A DNA stretch of 64,000 nt from Hyposmocoma kahamanoa (taxonomy: Eukaryota > Arthropoda > Insecta > Lepidoptera > Cosmopterigidae): the NCBI RefSeq assembly GCF_003589595.1, contig NW_020653770.1, positions 3,183,208-3,247,207 of the forward strand, given 5' to 3'. Positions within the stretch are counted from its first letter, which is position 1. Each line of letters begins with the position of its first letter. The notes under the pieces were generated by a model, which did not search any database, was not told the DNA's origin, and saw nothing but the letters and a program-made list of their open reading frames with translations. Of the stretch, positions 1 through 10,155 are shown piece after piece. The position numbers and the translations under genes were made by a program.

Positions 1-79
1 TTGTACCTGTTTGTTTACATTTACCTTTTTATTGTTACAGCCCTTTCTTTAAACTTTACTTCTTTAATAAATTTTGTGG

Positions 80-217
80 ACCGGAAGTTTCCCGTTTCAT
101 TGCCGTGAACCTGTTCACGGCTAGTTAGGGTTACAACCCTTTCAAGCTGGTTCGAATCCAACCGGATTTAAGGAATTTTGCTTAGTGTCCCATCTTTATA
201 CTAATAATTAATAATTA
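80..217 (+). mobile_element. SINE-C copy, diverged tRNA-derived SINE
   Basis: A tRNA-like head with a B-box-like GGTTCGAATCC is followed by a shared tail (AAGGAATTTTG, then the AT-rich TAATAATTATA end). The A-box half is poorly kept. It abuts a Rep-A copy directly, so one probably inserted at the other's edge. Confidence 0.6.
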
Positions 218-505
218 TAGCAGCAAAAGAGGTCCTTGTTAAAGAGTTCATAACTATTTCTGCCGCCAAGCAGTAATGTCAATATTACTGTGTTCCGGCT
301 TAGAAAGGATAAGGGTGCTGGTGACATGAAAAGCACATGGGTCTAGTCAACTCAGGGTGACGGGCGTAGTGGCAGTGTCCCTTAGATCTTTGCGATTGAA
401 AGCTATGAGTGGCACTGCAACTGTTATGGACAGGCGTATAGCTTAGCTTACAATCAGGCGCACGACTTGTTCGTCCCGTCACTAGATATTATAAAATATT
501 TTTTT
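218..505 (+). mobile_element. Rep-A copy (SINE-like, near full length)
   Basis: It starts with TAGCAG..AGAGGTCCTT, passes CTATTTCTGCCGCCAAGCAG and ends GTTCGTCCCGTCAC followed by an A/T-rich run. The same order recurs about 19 times on both strands of this window. The A-rich end suggests retroposition. I see no convincing pol III A and B boxes, so its class is open. It shares GTGACATGAAAAGCACATGG with the copy at 62982, which marks a subfamily. Confidence 0.75.
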
Positions 506-787
506 TGGTTTTAAGTTTTTATTCAAACACAACAGTTGGAGAATAGACAATACCGCTGACTTTGAACACCGCTAACACTGAAGCTCCGCCATTTGCGGTG
601 TTCTCTGTACACGTATCCATTTTGACAAGAGCCAAAGGTACGCCTATCTACCGTTTTGCGCTAAATTAGTTCAGTATTGTTCGAAGTTTTCAACTCTAGA
701 TTTATGTAAGTAATTTTGGCTCATAATTTTCCCATTGTGAAAATTTATTTGATTATTACAATTACAAAGTGGTTTTAGTTTCTCTTA
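506..787. other. Unassigned AT-rich stretch
   Basis: I see no coding potential or recognisable repeat here. Confidence 0.4.
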
Positions 788-939
788 GGCTCAACTAAAG
801 CTGGCGCAGAGTCGAAGCCTCGCGAAATTTGCATCACTCAAATTTATACCTTAATAATGGGAGAATAGAGATGAATATGCTTTAAGCGGAAATATGACGC
901 GTCGCGACGCTTCGAGTCTGCGCCAATGTGAGTTGAGCC
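788..939. mobile_element. Short TIR element (152 bp, MITE-like)
   Basis: The ends are inverted: GGCTCAACT near the left edge and AGTTGAGCC at the right. Inside them lie matching TGGCGCAGAGTCGAAGC and GCTTCGAGTCTGCGCCA blocks, giving arms of roughly 37 bp with a few mismatches. It has no coding capacity. No clear TSD is visible, so the superfamily is unknown. Confidence 0.6.
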
Positions 940-1018
940 ATACCAGTTTATATTATATAAATAAGCTATATTATGCACAAGAACAAAATAAAGAGATAAA
1001 TAATTTTAGTTTTTTTAT

Positions 1019-1200
1019 TTAAAAAAAACCGACTTAAAAAAGTTCGTGGAAAAACATCTATTTCCCAGGTTTTATTCAAATCGTTTGTCACCCTTAGAGG
1101 AGGTACTAATACTGAGGTACCCTCTTTCCAACAAAAAAAGAATCATCAAAATAACGGTTCACAAAAACACAACAAAAATACAGTCGAATTGAAAACAATT
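1019..1200 (-). repeat. Rep-H fragment, internally deleted
   Basis: Read on the minus strand this matches scattered blocks of Rep-H: the start with CAATTCGACTGTA, the TGAACCG block, the TCTTTTTTTGTTGGAAAG block and the terminal TCGGTTTTTTT. The middle is missing. Confidence 0.6.
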
Positions 1201-1321
1201 TTTTGAAGTCCATTAACAAAACACAAATCGTTTTATGGGCAAGTAGCGATCGCTTCCAGGCAACCTTGATCTAACAAGATAGATTTAAAAATAATGTTAG
1301 GTAAATTATTTAAATTGAATA

Positions 1322-1401
1322 AGCCGTGGCAGCCTAATTGATCTACAGCCTTTCAAGCAGTATCAAACCCACTTTCGAATCCAAGCTTGCACCTCTGAGG
1401 G
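1322..1401 (+). mobile_element. SINE-R, 5' part, split by an insertion
   Basis: The tRNA-like head starts AAGCCGTGGCAGCCTAATTGA and reaches CACCTCTGAG. It resumes at 1770. Joining the two parts restores the order seen in the SINE-R copy at 41318. Confidence 0.65.
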
Positions 1402-1769
1402 TCGTATTCTAGAACTCTACTCAATGCCTAGTTCGTTTGATATGGGAGAACCCTGTCAGTGAATTGTGGAAGCACTGGAACTCAGTCCACATGGGTTCCA
1501 GGGGTTTAATTTATAAGTTACTGTAATATTTCGCAAATTTAGTACTAACATAGGTTGTAAGAATTTTTTTTTGTAACTAACACTAATATGGACTATGTCT
1601 GAAATAAACTTTTTGAATTGAATTGAATTGAAATACTCAAGTCAGGATTTGAGTATGGTTTAAAGCACTCGAAATCATACTCAAGTCCCTGCCATTAGGG
1701 TCGTACTTCCAGTGCTTGTGTTTCCAGGGCAATCCTGACTTGAGCATTGAGTAGAGTTCTAGAATACGA
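1402..1769. mobile_element. TIR element inserted in SINE-R
   Basis: The left end TCGTATTCTAGAACTCTACT is repeated inverted at the right end (26 bp perfect). The flanks CTCTGAGGG (1393-1401) and CTCTGAGTG (1770-1778) read as a 9-bp TSD with one mismatch. A second, inner inverted pair (CTCAAGTCAGGATT and AATCCTGACTTGAG) shows that the arms continued before a LINE tail landed in the left arm. Confidence 0.65.
1412..1638 (+). mobile_element. LINE 3' end nested in the TIR element
   Basis: A non-coding 3' UTR-like stretch ends with AATAAA-like GAAATAAAC and then (GAATT)n. That is the usual 3' terminus of 5'-truncated non-LTR elements. TACTCAA lies near both sides, a possible TSD. The LINE clade cannot be told from this part. 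Confidence 0.5.
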
Positions 1770-1975
1770 CTCTGAGTGTCGAAACTTATGTCCAAAATTT
1801 AATTTGAAATTTAGATACATTTAAAAGCTCATCTTTTCAGTGAAGGAAAACATTGTTACGAAACCTGAACGGCGAAGAAGGTACAGACCCCTCGGAAAAC
1901 GAGTTAAGTCCCCAACCCGCATTGGGCTAGCAAGGCGGACTAGGGCCTAAACCCTCGCCTTCCCCCCGAGTCAGA
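1770..1975 (+). mobile_element. SINE-R, 3' part
   Basis: It continues with CTTTTCAGTGAAGGAAAACA, CCCAACCCGCATTGGGC and GCGGACTAGGGCCTAAACCC, the same order as the 3' half of the 41318 copy. Confidence 0.65.
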
Positions 1976-2019
1976 ATTCTTGGATATCGTTCTCGAATCG
2001 AAGGGTGCTTTCCTAGCTA

Positions 2020-2218
2020 TACAAAGATCGAACACACAGAAAAAATTTCATCGATCCGGTGGGACTTGAACCGTCCATGCTGCACCGCAGCATAGCTCTA
2101 ACCATCTGCGCCACGGGTCCAGTTACCGAGTCGTCGAAATTCTCGCATGTGTTATTCTTGTAGATCTTTGTGTGACTGACTTTCGGCATTCGTCGCCGCT
2201 AGTGACATCTGGTGAGAG
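2020..2218 (-). mobile_element. SINE-C copy, second head subtype
   Basis: On the minus strand it starts near the 2218 end and runs into a tRNA-like head with D-arm-like GGCGCAGATGGTTAGAGC, a 5-bp stem ATGCT/AGCAT around a 7-base loop, and T-arm-like GGTTCAAGTCC. It ends with the family's GATCGAACAC block, inverted. It is a SINE rather than a tRNA gene, because family sequence flanks it on both sides. Confidence 0.75.
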
Positions 2219-2875
2219 ATTTTTTTTAAGATTAGTTGTCATGTAAGTGACTATCTGTTTTAGTGATAATAAGATTAAATAACATTTTACGTAGTGAACA
2301 CTATATTACCCATAAAAATTCTCCCACTTATTTTATCTAAAAAGTGCTATTATAACTGACAATTTTTGACACAATAAATTATTTACATAATTATTTATTT
2401 GTTTGTCAAGAACTCGGTATAAAATTTTGAATCAAACAATGTATAAATCAGTATACGTTATGTAGTAATCAGTTTACGTTAAAAAACTGAATGTTATCCA
2501 TAGAATTCTATTTAATTAATTTGACTTAATAGTTTAGTGCTGTTCGAAAGTCGATAAGTTTACCGATGAAAGGAAGTCATTGAAATTTTCCGTGTATTCC
2601 AGATGGTAATACTTTTTGTGGGTATGGTAAAGAAGCAATAAAAAAAAATATATTGTCTCATTTCAGTCTAAAATCACCTCAATTTGATATACACCGAGCA
2701 TAAGAACTTTTACAGATGATTGCTAGACAAAGTCACCTTGATACCGTCGAGATGGTGTGTGGAGAATACTGGATAATTTTGAATGAGATAGAAGTGATAC
2801 CAGATTCATGGTGTCGGTGCAATGTTCCTAGGGTCACTTAGTACGGCTAGAAGTAGAAGTAAAGCAGGCACGCTG
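2219..2875. other. Unassigned AT-rich stretch
   Basis: No ORF or repeat is recognised. Confidence 0.4.
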
Positions 2876-3022
2876 CACTTATATAATAATATGCCAGACA
2901 ACTACACCAATTATCTGGTCTCAAACTAGGGAATTCCCTGTACTATGAGTACCAGAGCTACGGAACTCACACTGAGGTACTTCCCAGAACACCCAGACAA
3001 ATCTATCTATCTATCTATATAA
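2876..3022 (-). mobile_element. SINE-Q 3' part with (TCTA)n tail
   Basis: The block GGGAATTCCCTGTACTATGA and the CCAGACA..AATTATCTGG..CTCAAACTAGG order match the 3' half of SINE-Q at 48724 and 53743, inverted. A short TCTA run closes it at the + strand right edge. Confidence 0.55.
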
Positions 3023-3855
3023 TCTAAATTGGTCCTATCGGGTATGGAACTTTTTACATCTAGTGTCCACAATGCAAACCGTTGGGTAACTGAAAACGTC
3101 AATGGTATGGTTTTTAGGTACAATAGAGTTAATATTCGCATGAATAAATCGAGCATCCCACCACAATCTCAGCTGATAGCGATGATTTGTATATTCTTGT
3201 CCAGAAGGTGTTTTCTCACTCTCACCTAAAAAAGGCCTAATAATAGGCCCTTTTAAATATTCTTGACAAAAAAAACAATGCAAAAAATTCAACCCATAAA
3301 TCAACAAATTGAACAAGTTTAACAACAAGTTGATGATGAGTGCATGCGTGCCTAGAAGTTATCTATTTACTCTCAGTTTCAAAATACCTATATATTATTT
3401 ATACGGAAACAAAATTGCAAAAAATTCCAGCCTATAAGTCAAAAAACAAAACAAGTCCTTCTTATTAAACCAGTGATAGAAAATTACAATCACAAAGAGG
3501 ATATATAATAACAGAATGGAGCTTCTCGATGTGAACACGTGTGTGGACAAATATCAAATTACGATAGTCGAGTAGTTTCTACAACAAATACAATATGACT
3601 AGACAAGCACTAGTTTATTAGATACTGCGGTAAAAAAAGTCGAAAGTAATGGAGTAAAAATACATAATACACTATATTATGGTGGATCTTATAACCACCA
3701 TTAAGCGCGGGAAGATGACGTATTTCAACATATTATCCAAAATCACCAGACAAGATCGATAGAAGACGACATTCCTGATTAAAGAATTTGAGGAAATGGT
3801 TCAGCTACAGAACCACTTCGCTCTTTAGATCGGCTGCCTCTAAAGTCAAGATTAT
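3023..3855. other. Unassigned; local imperfect duplication
   Basis: A block with AATGCAAAAAATTCAACCC near 3277 recurs loosely as TTGCAAAAAATTCCAGCC near 3414. Short ORFs on both strands show no recognisable domain, and I do not call them genes. Confidence 0.4.
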
Positions 3856-3910
3856 AGAATAGAATAGAATAGAATAGAATAGAATAGAATACATTTATTT
3901 CATGAACGTC
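3856..3910 (-). repeat. (AGAAT)n microsatellite, LINE or SINE tail
   Basis: About seven AGAAT units are followed by ACATTTATTTCATG. Read on the minus strand this is an AATAAA-bearing 3' end running into a simple-repeat tail, as for the other LINE ends here. Confidence 0.6.
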
Positions 3911-4175
3911 AAAATAGATGAAAATGTTGAAATAAATTTTCTTCAGGACATAATGCTAAATTGAAATGTATTGAAATTGTCATCGAAAATAAGAAGGATG
4001 ATACCATTACAAAGCTGATGCGGAGAATCAAAAACGTAGTTGTTTATGTATTTAGTTTATCCTTTTAAATCCTATTTTACGTACATGTACCTAACGACAT
4101 AGGAAAAATGTGACTGCGTGGGCAATAGTAGTCAGGACGTAAAGAGGAAAATTCATTATCGATAATAATTAATCA

Positions 4176-4262
4176 TCAATACAAAGATCGAACACAAAGA
4201 AAAGTTCCTTCGTGTCCGGTGACAGGTCTTGATCTTGCGACCACAATGCGTCAACCACCAGG
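4176..4262 (-). mobile_element. SINE-C 3' fragment
   Basis: AATACAAAGATCGAACACAAAG is the inverted SINE-C 3' block. It is followed by a diverged head fragment. Confidence 0.5.
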
Positions 4263-4599
4263 GCAATGATGCTGAATGAGTTCCTAGCGGACAACCAGAT
4301 TGCTGATATGTTCGCGGACAATTTGTCTCAACTCATAGTTGCAATAGCACGCTTTGTAAACATAAATTATTATGAAACTAGGTAATCTTGTATTATTTTA
4401 TCCGCTCACGCGGTTATGTAAAATATTGTAAAGAATGGAGACAATATGCATATTCTATTTACTAAGGCCTTAAGATTATAACAGGTATCTTGCTCATAGT
4501 GCATTTGTTGAGATTTTTTTCAACATAATCATTAATATAAATTTTCTTTCACAAAAATATAATTTATTGAACGTATTATCTGTATTATGTATTAAATAC

Positions 4600-5050
4600 T
4601 ATAATTATGTATATTATTAATTGAACCCTATCATCTAAGTATTCATGTACTGTATAGTAAGTAACTTTTAACCACGAAATATTTTTAACGCTTTTATAAA
4701 TTTTATTTCGCCTGTTTCTGTTTTTATTATGTCTGGTAATTTGTTATAAATTTTTATTGCCATTGCAAACGGACTTGATGAATGCAATATTAATCGCGAG
4801 GCTGGTAGTATTAATCTGTCTTTGTATCGGAAGGAATATTTAGTCGGAATATCTTCGCGCTTTGTAAATAAATTGAGTTTTTTCTGACGAACTTACATAT
4901 TTCCAGGATGTATATACACGGTAAAGTAAGAATTTTGTGCTGTTGGAAGAAAGGTTTGCAACTGTCGATCTGTTTTATATTTACGAGAATTCTTACAAGC
5001 TTTTTCTGAAGAGTAAACAGGATTGATGTACCTGTACTGTTAACCCACAT
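4600..5050 (-). pseudogene. LINE ORF2 C-terminal remnant
   Basis: The minus-strand reading contains STGTSILFTLQKK, SCKPFFQQHKILTLPC and IYILEICKFVRKN. After a shift come LILPASRLILHSSSP and IYNKLPDIIKT. This arrangement sits after the reverse transcriptase in CR1/Jockey-group non-LTR elements. The remnant at 24950 has the same blocks (LTLCSIFILEICEF, LLLPRSRLHIHSSSP), so both belong to one family. The frame is broken and the 5' part is lost, so it is not functional. Confidence 0.7.
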
Positions 5051-5249
5051 TTATATGTGTCTAACTTGATTTTGTTGCATTTAAGATATCATTATTATAT
5101 CAAACTTAATTTATCTTGGGTTGCAGTTTGAGTTGACCTGTAAGTCCACAAGAGTCTTATTATAACTAAATTAATAAATAAACCAAGCTACAGGCCAAAT
5201 CAGCAAGTCGACGAAATTCCTCTATTTGTCTATTATAGAACTTAGTTTT

Positions 5250-5340
5250 AAGTTTTTTCGACTTTCGACGCCGCAAGCGATAACTTGTGAGAGATTTATG
5301 AACCTCCTCACTCAGCAGGTACCTTTACAGCTACCACATA
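5250..5340 (-). mobile_element. SINE-C 5' fragment
   Basis: Inverted GGTAGCTGTAAAGGTACC and the TAAATCTCTCACAAG..GGCG order match the SINE-C 5' region at 16128. Confidence 0.5.
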
Positions 5341-5649
5341 TCATTGTCGATAAGTCAATTGGTTGCAATTCTAATTTTCTTCATCAAATTTTATTGTTAC
5401 TTTTACGATGCTCGAACCACTAAACGAGTCTAAGCTCCGCGGTTAGTTTTCTATTACTTCATCGTTTTTATTTGAGAAATATGCCCAACATGTCTATTGT
5501 ATGTGACTGCAGTTAAACCCGTATAACGCTTTTGTAGGTTTCTAAGCACAAAAATCCATTGGGTATATAAATTTTCGTAATTTTCTTTCTTTTTTTGTCG
5601 TTATTAGTTAACAGTATCTGGAGGTTTTTAGGAAAAAAAAGGGGGTGTA
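5341..5649. other. Unassigned stretch
   Basis: Nothing is recognised. Confidence 0.35.
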
Positions 5650-5925
5650 CAGGGTGGTAGAGATTCACTCGGCTAGCTGGTGCCCTTACTGCGTCCAGGA
5701 ATCAAACGACGAAATTTGGTGAAGAAGACTTCGTTTATTGTACAACAGCTCACAATAGGCTTACAACACAAAGGTGTCCAATAAAAGGGATTTGTCCCGT
5801 TGTATGCAAGCGCGGCGCAGAGTCTGCGACAAGTCCCGGTGGGTGCGAGTCTTACAAAAAGACACTCACTTAGAGGTGTTTTCATAACCTGTCCCGAAAG
5901 ATGGGCGCGAGTTCGCGATGCTTCC
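5650..5925 (-). other. Unknown repeat-like block, possible LTR or 3' end
   Basis: On the minus strand there is an ACAATAAACGAAG polyadenylation-like signal in a GC-richer block. It lies immediately upstream of the LINE reverse transcriptase and is less AT-rich than its surroundings. It could be part of a long terminal repeat or another element's 3' end. No ends or TSD could be defined. Confidence 0.25.
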
Positions 5926-5994
5926 ACTTAGTAGTGAGGTAACCGTAGAAATACAATCGTTGAATCGATCAATTTCATACAAAATACTTGTGAC

Positions 5995-7346
5995 AGGTAT
6001 AGACCTATCTCAGTCACTTCCATACTCTGCAAGACTATGGAACGTGTACTCAACAACCGTCTCCTGTCACACCTTGAAGACAATGACCTCCTCAGTGATC
6101 GCCAGTATGGGTTCCGACGAGGGCGATCTACCGGGGATCTTCTTGTGTATGCCTGTCACATATGGAGCGAGGCTATAGAAAAGTAAGGCGAAGCACTTGC
6201 AGTGTCTTGGGACATTTCTAAAGCCTTTGACAGGGTCTGCCACGCAAGCCTTTTAAGCAAGCCTCCATGTTATGGGCTTCCCACTGACTTTTGCAATTGG
6301 ATCTCGGATTTCTTGAGTAAACGTTCTATTCGAGTGGTCTTAGAAGGCTACTCTTCCGAACATATGGCGATAGATAGTTCGGAGTTCCTCAGGGTTCCGT
6401 ACTGTCTGCAATTCTCTTTCTGCTGCATATCAATGATATGTTAATTCCAGGTACCTTTGCGTATGCTGATGACAGCACAATTGTAGATAGGTACTTGACC
6501 AATGCAAAGGTCAGAGGAGAGAAAATCCAGTCTTGTCGAGAGTCCATGGTTAGTCGTTTAGATTTGACGCTCAAGGCAGTATCCGATTGGGGAGATGCCA
6601 ATCTTGTCAAATTTAACGCTACCAAAACGCTGGCATGTCTATTCTCCACTAAACGGAGTCCCTTTGAGCTGACTCCGACTTTTCGTGATATATCCATACC
6701 AATAGCCGACCGTCTCCAGCTACTGGGAATGGACCTGTTGTCCAATCTGAACTTCGGCAGATACATTGAATCCATGGCCAAAAATGCAGCCAGGAAGCTT
6801 GGCATCCCTTCCAGGGTGAGGCGTTACTTCACACCGGGACAGTTGCTTCAGCTGTATCAAGCACAAATCCGGTCGTGTATGGAGTACTGTTGCCACCTTT
6901 GGGATGGCTCTGCTACATATTAACTGGCCACCTTGGATTCAATTGACAAGCGTGCCAAGAGCCTTATAGGTGACTCGGAATTAGTAGAGGCGAAGCTGCA
7001 GAGCCTTAAACACCGCCGTAGAGTTGCCTGCTTATGGGTATTTCACAGGATATATATCGGAGAGTGTGCGATGGAATTACACGATTTAATTCCGCCTTCC
7101 CCTTTCCATCATCGGGGGACTAGGCGTAGACTTGGCTTCCACCCCTATGTTGTGGATATTCCAAAGATTCGCACGAAGCGTTACGCTTCCACATTTATAT
7201 GGCGGACGGCTATGGGGTGGAATTCCCTGCCTGCAAACTTGTTCCCTGAACGTTATAACTTGGACCTTGTCAAGGCGAGAGTGAATAGGCATTATCTAGG
7301 TGTGCATGCTCCATCGTCGACCTCCTCGTCACTTTCCATCAGGTGA
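5995..7346 (+). pseudogene. Non-LTR retrotransposon reverse transcriptase, broken
   Basis: This is the largest retrotransposon coding remnant in the window. In order it shows YRPISVTSILCK, then QYGFRRGRSTGDLL, SWDISKAFDRV (RT motif with the first catalytic Asp), a frameshift near 6380, GVPQGSVLSAILF, the intact FAYADDST box with the catalytic Asp pair, and the thumb region. The C-terminal part includes SLKHRRRVACLWVFHRIY and ARVNRHYLG before a stop at about 7344. In-frame stops at 6184 and 6921 plus the frameshift inactivate it. The C-terminal layout is that of CR1/Jockey-group elements; the exact clade is uncertain. No endonuclease domain is seen, so the copy is 5'-truncated. Confidence 0.85.
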
Positions 7347-7381
7347 GATGGAGGTCAAATGCACACTTATATTAGAATAAC

Positions 7382-7480
7382 AAAAAGGTCATTGCTTTAG
7401 GGAAAATTTTAACACCGCGATTCAGAAATTGCGTTTTCTACGTCAATACCATGTAGCGGTAAACTTCGGAACTGTTTTCA
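7382..7480 (+). repeat. Short shared repeat (copy 1)
   Basis: GGGAAAATTTTAACACCGCG and ATTCAGAAAT, then a TCAATACCATGTAGCGG block, recur at 17050-17160. The class is unknown. Confidence 0.5.
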
Positions 7481-7547
7481 CTAATATTGCCAAAGCTATT
7501 GTGTTACAAATTTAGTTTTAAAGTTTTTCGAAGAGTTAAGGTAGGTG

Positions 7548-7925
7548 GAATCGAGGTATATCTTATGCGGCGACAACTTCGTTGGGGTGGCCATATATCA
7601 AGGGTGGCAGAGGGGATAACTCCTTAGATATAAAGATGTGCTTAAGCGTCACATGAAAAATTGCGACATTGACCCAACAAAGTGGGAGAAATAGGCAGCC
7701 GATCGCCCTCAATGGGGATTTTTTGTGGCAAACAAAACGTCATAATTTAAGACTCGTCGACGAATTGAGTTGGACGTCAGATGTGGTGAGCTGAAAGCCC
7801 GATCAGCTACCATTACATTGACGGTGTGCTCACGTGCCCCCTGTGCGCACGGATCTTTACTAATTAGATTGGGTACAAGCACCACCAACAGCGGAGCTGA
7901 AGCAGTCGCCGTGGCCGAAAACGAT
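7548..7925 (+). pseudogene. LINE C-terminal remnant with zinc-finger-like end
   Basis: Across frames it reads [14 protein letters not shown], then VLKRHMKNCDIDPTKWE and ADRPQWG, then LTCPLCARIFTN and IGYKHH. A WxGHxxRM block, a DRxxWR-like block and a final C2H2-like CPLC..H end is typical of the C-terminus of RTE-type and related LINE ORFs. Several stops and shifts break it. Confidence 0.65.
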
Positions 7926-7934
7926 CAGGAGAAT

Positions 7935-8172
7935 TCATCATCAATGTGAGCATTACTGCGTTCCAGCTTTGAAGGGTAAGGGTGCTGGTGAAATTACAGA
8001 CACGTGAGACTTGTCAACTTAAATTTCAGGATGACGGGCAGTGGCACTGCCCCTAAGATCTTTGCGATTTAAAGTTCTGAGTAACACTTTAACTGTTATG
8101 GATAAGCGCGTCGCTTACCACCAGGCGCACCACTTGTTTGTCCCGTCATAAGTTATTTATAAAAAAAAACAA
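7935..8172 (+). mobile_element. Rep-A copy
   Basis: It runs from ATGTGAGCATTACTGCG through GGGTGCTGGTGAAATTACAG to GTTTGTCCCGTCA and then an A-run. The first 70 or so bases of the family are missing. Confidence 0.75.
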
Positions 8173-9140
8173 ATCAGAACAATTTTGTTCAGGGAGCTTT
8201 GAGATGGACCTGACCCGGATTATTTGTGCGGTGCAATTCTTTTGTAAATTATGGGTCACTTCACATCGTGACGTGAGTGCTCTAACACTTGCACAAAGTA
8301 GTTTAATTGCAACACTAGTAGTGCCACTTGTATATGTGCACGTGCGCCGTGTAAAGCCGTGTACTCACTAGTGAGCTGTAACTGTATCGTGACAGAAACA
8401 GTAACGAGGTTCTAGTGTGTACACTGTCAGGCGGCTCACTGCGAACCGCACGCATTCCGCTCGCGTGAACCACGTACACACTATGATTTTTGGTGACGTA
8501 ATATGCAGCGGTTACGGTTATACCTCGCTAGTGAGTACGCGGCTTAACGGACGCACACATTCGCATAATCATTCGCGTTCGCTCGGTCTTCAAAATATTA
8601 CATGTCAAATCAATATAAAAAATAATAAAAAACCGGGGATCAAGCTTGTTTTTGCCCATTACTGAAAACCGGGTTTTTCATTTAAATCTTTTAAAACACC
8701 AACGGTTTGCTTGGTCGATTTCACGATTTTATAAATAAATAATTGAATAAATTTATGTTTTTATTTATAGAAGAGAGAGTAAAGAATCAAATTTTACTAG
8801 AGATTCGTGCCTAAGTCATGTTTCCCTTGTGGATAGCAAAAGTTATTAATTGGTATAAGAACCTACAATGACTCGATTTAAGAGCTTCTTAGCGAGGTAT
8901 TTGACGTGCCCTCAAGGGATTCCAATGTTAAAGGCACAAAGGTATAGCCCTAGCTGAGGTTGGCGTATTTGACCCTTTTGCGGTTTTCTTTTTCCCTTTT
9001 TCCATGCCACTTAAATTCTGCTCCCCGGGAAAATTAAGTATTGTGTAGACGGGTAGAGCATTCTTTTTAGAAATTCTTAAAAAGGTTTCTTAAAAGGAAT
9101 GGAAAATTTTAATCGTTGTTTGTTTTGACTGAATAAACTT
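8173..9140. other. Unassigned; CpG-richer block at 8270-8590
   Basis: About 8270-8590 has many CpG, CACGTG-like and CACTAGTG-like words, unlike the AT-rich surroundings. It could be a transposon end or a regulatory region. No coding region is recognised, and no second copy was found in this window. Confidence 0.35.
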
Positions 9141-9145
9141 TTTAT

Positions 9146-9195
9146 TTTTTTAACGGACTTTAAAAAAAAGGAGGGTTTATACGTTCGGCTGTATG
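9146..9195 (+). repeat. Rep-H 5' end, split by hATm-F
   Basis: ACGGACTTTAAAAAAAAGGAGG followed by the GTATG block is the start of Rep-H. It resumes after the hATm-F insertion at 9570. Confidence 0.55.
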
Positions 9196-9569
9196 CTTAG
9201 AATAATAACGCATAGAATGATAGTTTCATATCAAACGAACTGTCACAAGAGAGGCAAAAATCAAATTCATGTAGGCTAGTGTTAGTAGTAGGTTAATTTT
9301 CGGATTTAGTGAATATTTATATTAAAATACAAGTTGAAACGCGTTACGTCCTTGTGGAATGTGATGTTAGTATCTATTTTATGTTTGTCTGATGTATTTT
9401 TACACTCATTTACCGCACATTTCGTCATTTTTAGCTAAAATTCTTGATCTGTTCGCGATGCAAGTTTACCTTGAGCACTGAAGGCCCGTTCGCTCGTGCC
9501 CATGGGGCGCGCTTCAATTTGCCTCACTTAGCGTGTGCGGACTAGGTTTCTATGCGTTATTATTCTAAG
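9196..9569. mobile_element. hATm-F copy 1 (374 bp)
   Basis: The left end CTTAGAATAATAACGCATAG is matched inverted at the right end. The flanks GCTGTATG (9188-9195 and 9570-9577) are an exact 8-bp TSD. The inside is non-coding. TIRs plus an 8-bp TSD point to a non-autonomous element of the hAT type; Merlin or P types are less likely. Two further copies lie at 20396 and 29367. Confidence 0.85.
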
Positions 9570-9660
9570 GCTGTATGTATGATTGTACGATGATTTCAAA
9601 TATCTCCGTCAATTGTGCTCTGATTTTGAAAATTCTTTTCCTTGAAAGGGTATATATACT
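9570..9660 (+). repeat. Rep-H continuation, diverged
   Basis: GTATGTATG, then a weakly matching TCCGTCAATTGTGCTCTGATTTTGA region, follows the Rep-H order after the hATm-F insertion. Confidence 0.45.
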
Positions 9661-9917
9661 CTCGAGGTGGTCCCTGATGCTGTTCCGGGTTCTTTTCGGC
9701 TATCACAAATTACTAATTATTTTCACCAAATAAAAGTCGACTTTTCACTTGACAGAATGGACATTCAATAAATCGCCGTCACCATGACAACTGGAAAAGA
9801 AAATACAAAATGTACCTACAAAGGAGTCCGTAACAGTACCATTGTCACCAAGAAGTCAAACTCTGATGAGGGGATCCCATGGAAATCGAAAAAAGCCTAT
9901 AAGCAAACTTTTAAGGT

Positions 9918-10155
9918 CGGTTTTTAACCGACTTTTAAAAAAGGAGGAGGTTCTCAATTCGACTGTACGGTTTTTTTTGTATGTATGTTACGCGATAACT
10001 CCGGTATTTGTGAACCGATTTTGATGATTCTTTTTTTGTTGGAAAGAAGGTACCTCCATAGTAATCCCATTTAATTTTGAAGAAAATTATCCACCTCTAA
10101 GAGTGGCTGTTCACGCAAGGGTGGATTTTTATTATCTCCTGTCACGTTCCGTATA
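9918..10155 (+). repeat. Rep-H, left half, split by mariner
   Basis: It starts TTTTTAACCGACTTTTAAAA, then CTCAATTCGACTGTA, GTTACGCGATAACTCCGG, GGTACCTCCATAGTA and ATCCACCTCTAAGAG, and stops at GTTCCGTATA. It continues at 11379 with TTGGCGAACTAGGGG, exactly where the copy at 58782 continues. Confidence 0.8.

Noticed and set aside
2040..2120. A real tRNA gene on the minus strand (cloverleaf-like arms)
   Set aside because: The arms are recognisable, but SINE-C sequence flanks them on both sides and the same head recurs in other SINE-C copies.
5673..5927. 84-codon minus-strand ORF next to the LINE as a gene
   Set aside because: No domain, and it ends at the polyadenylation-like AATAAACG. More likely part of an unidentified repeat.
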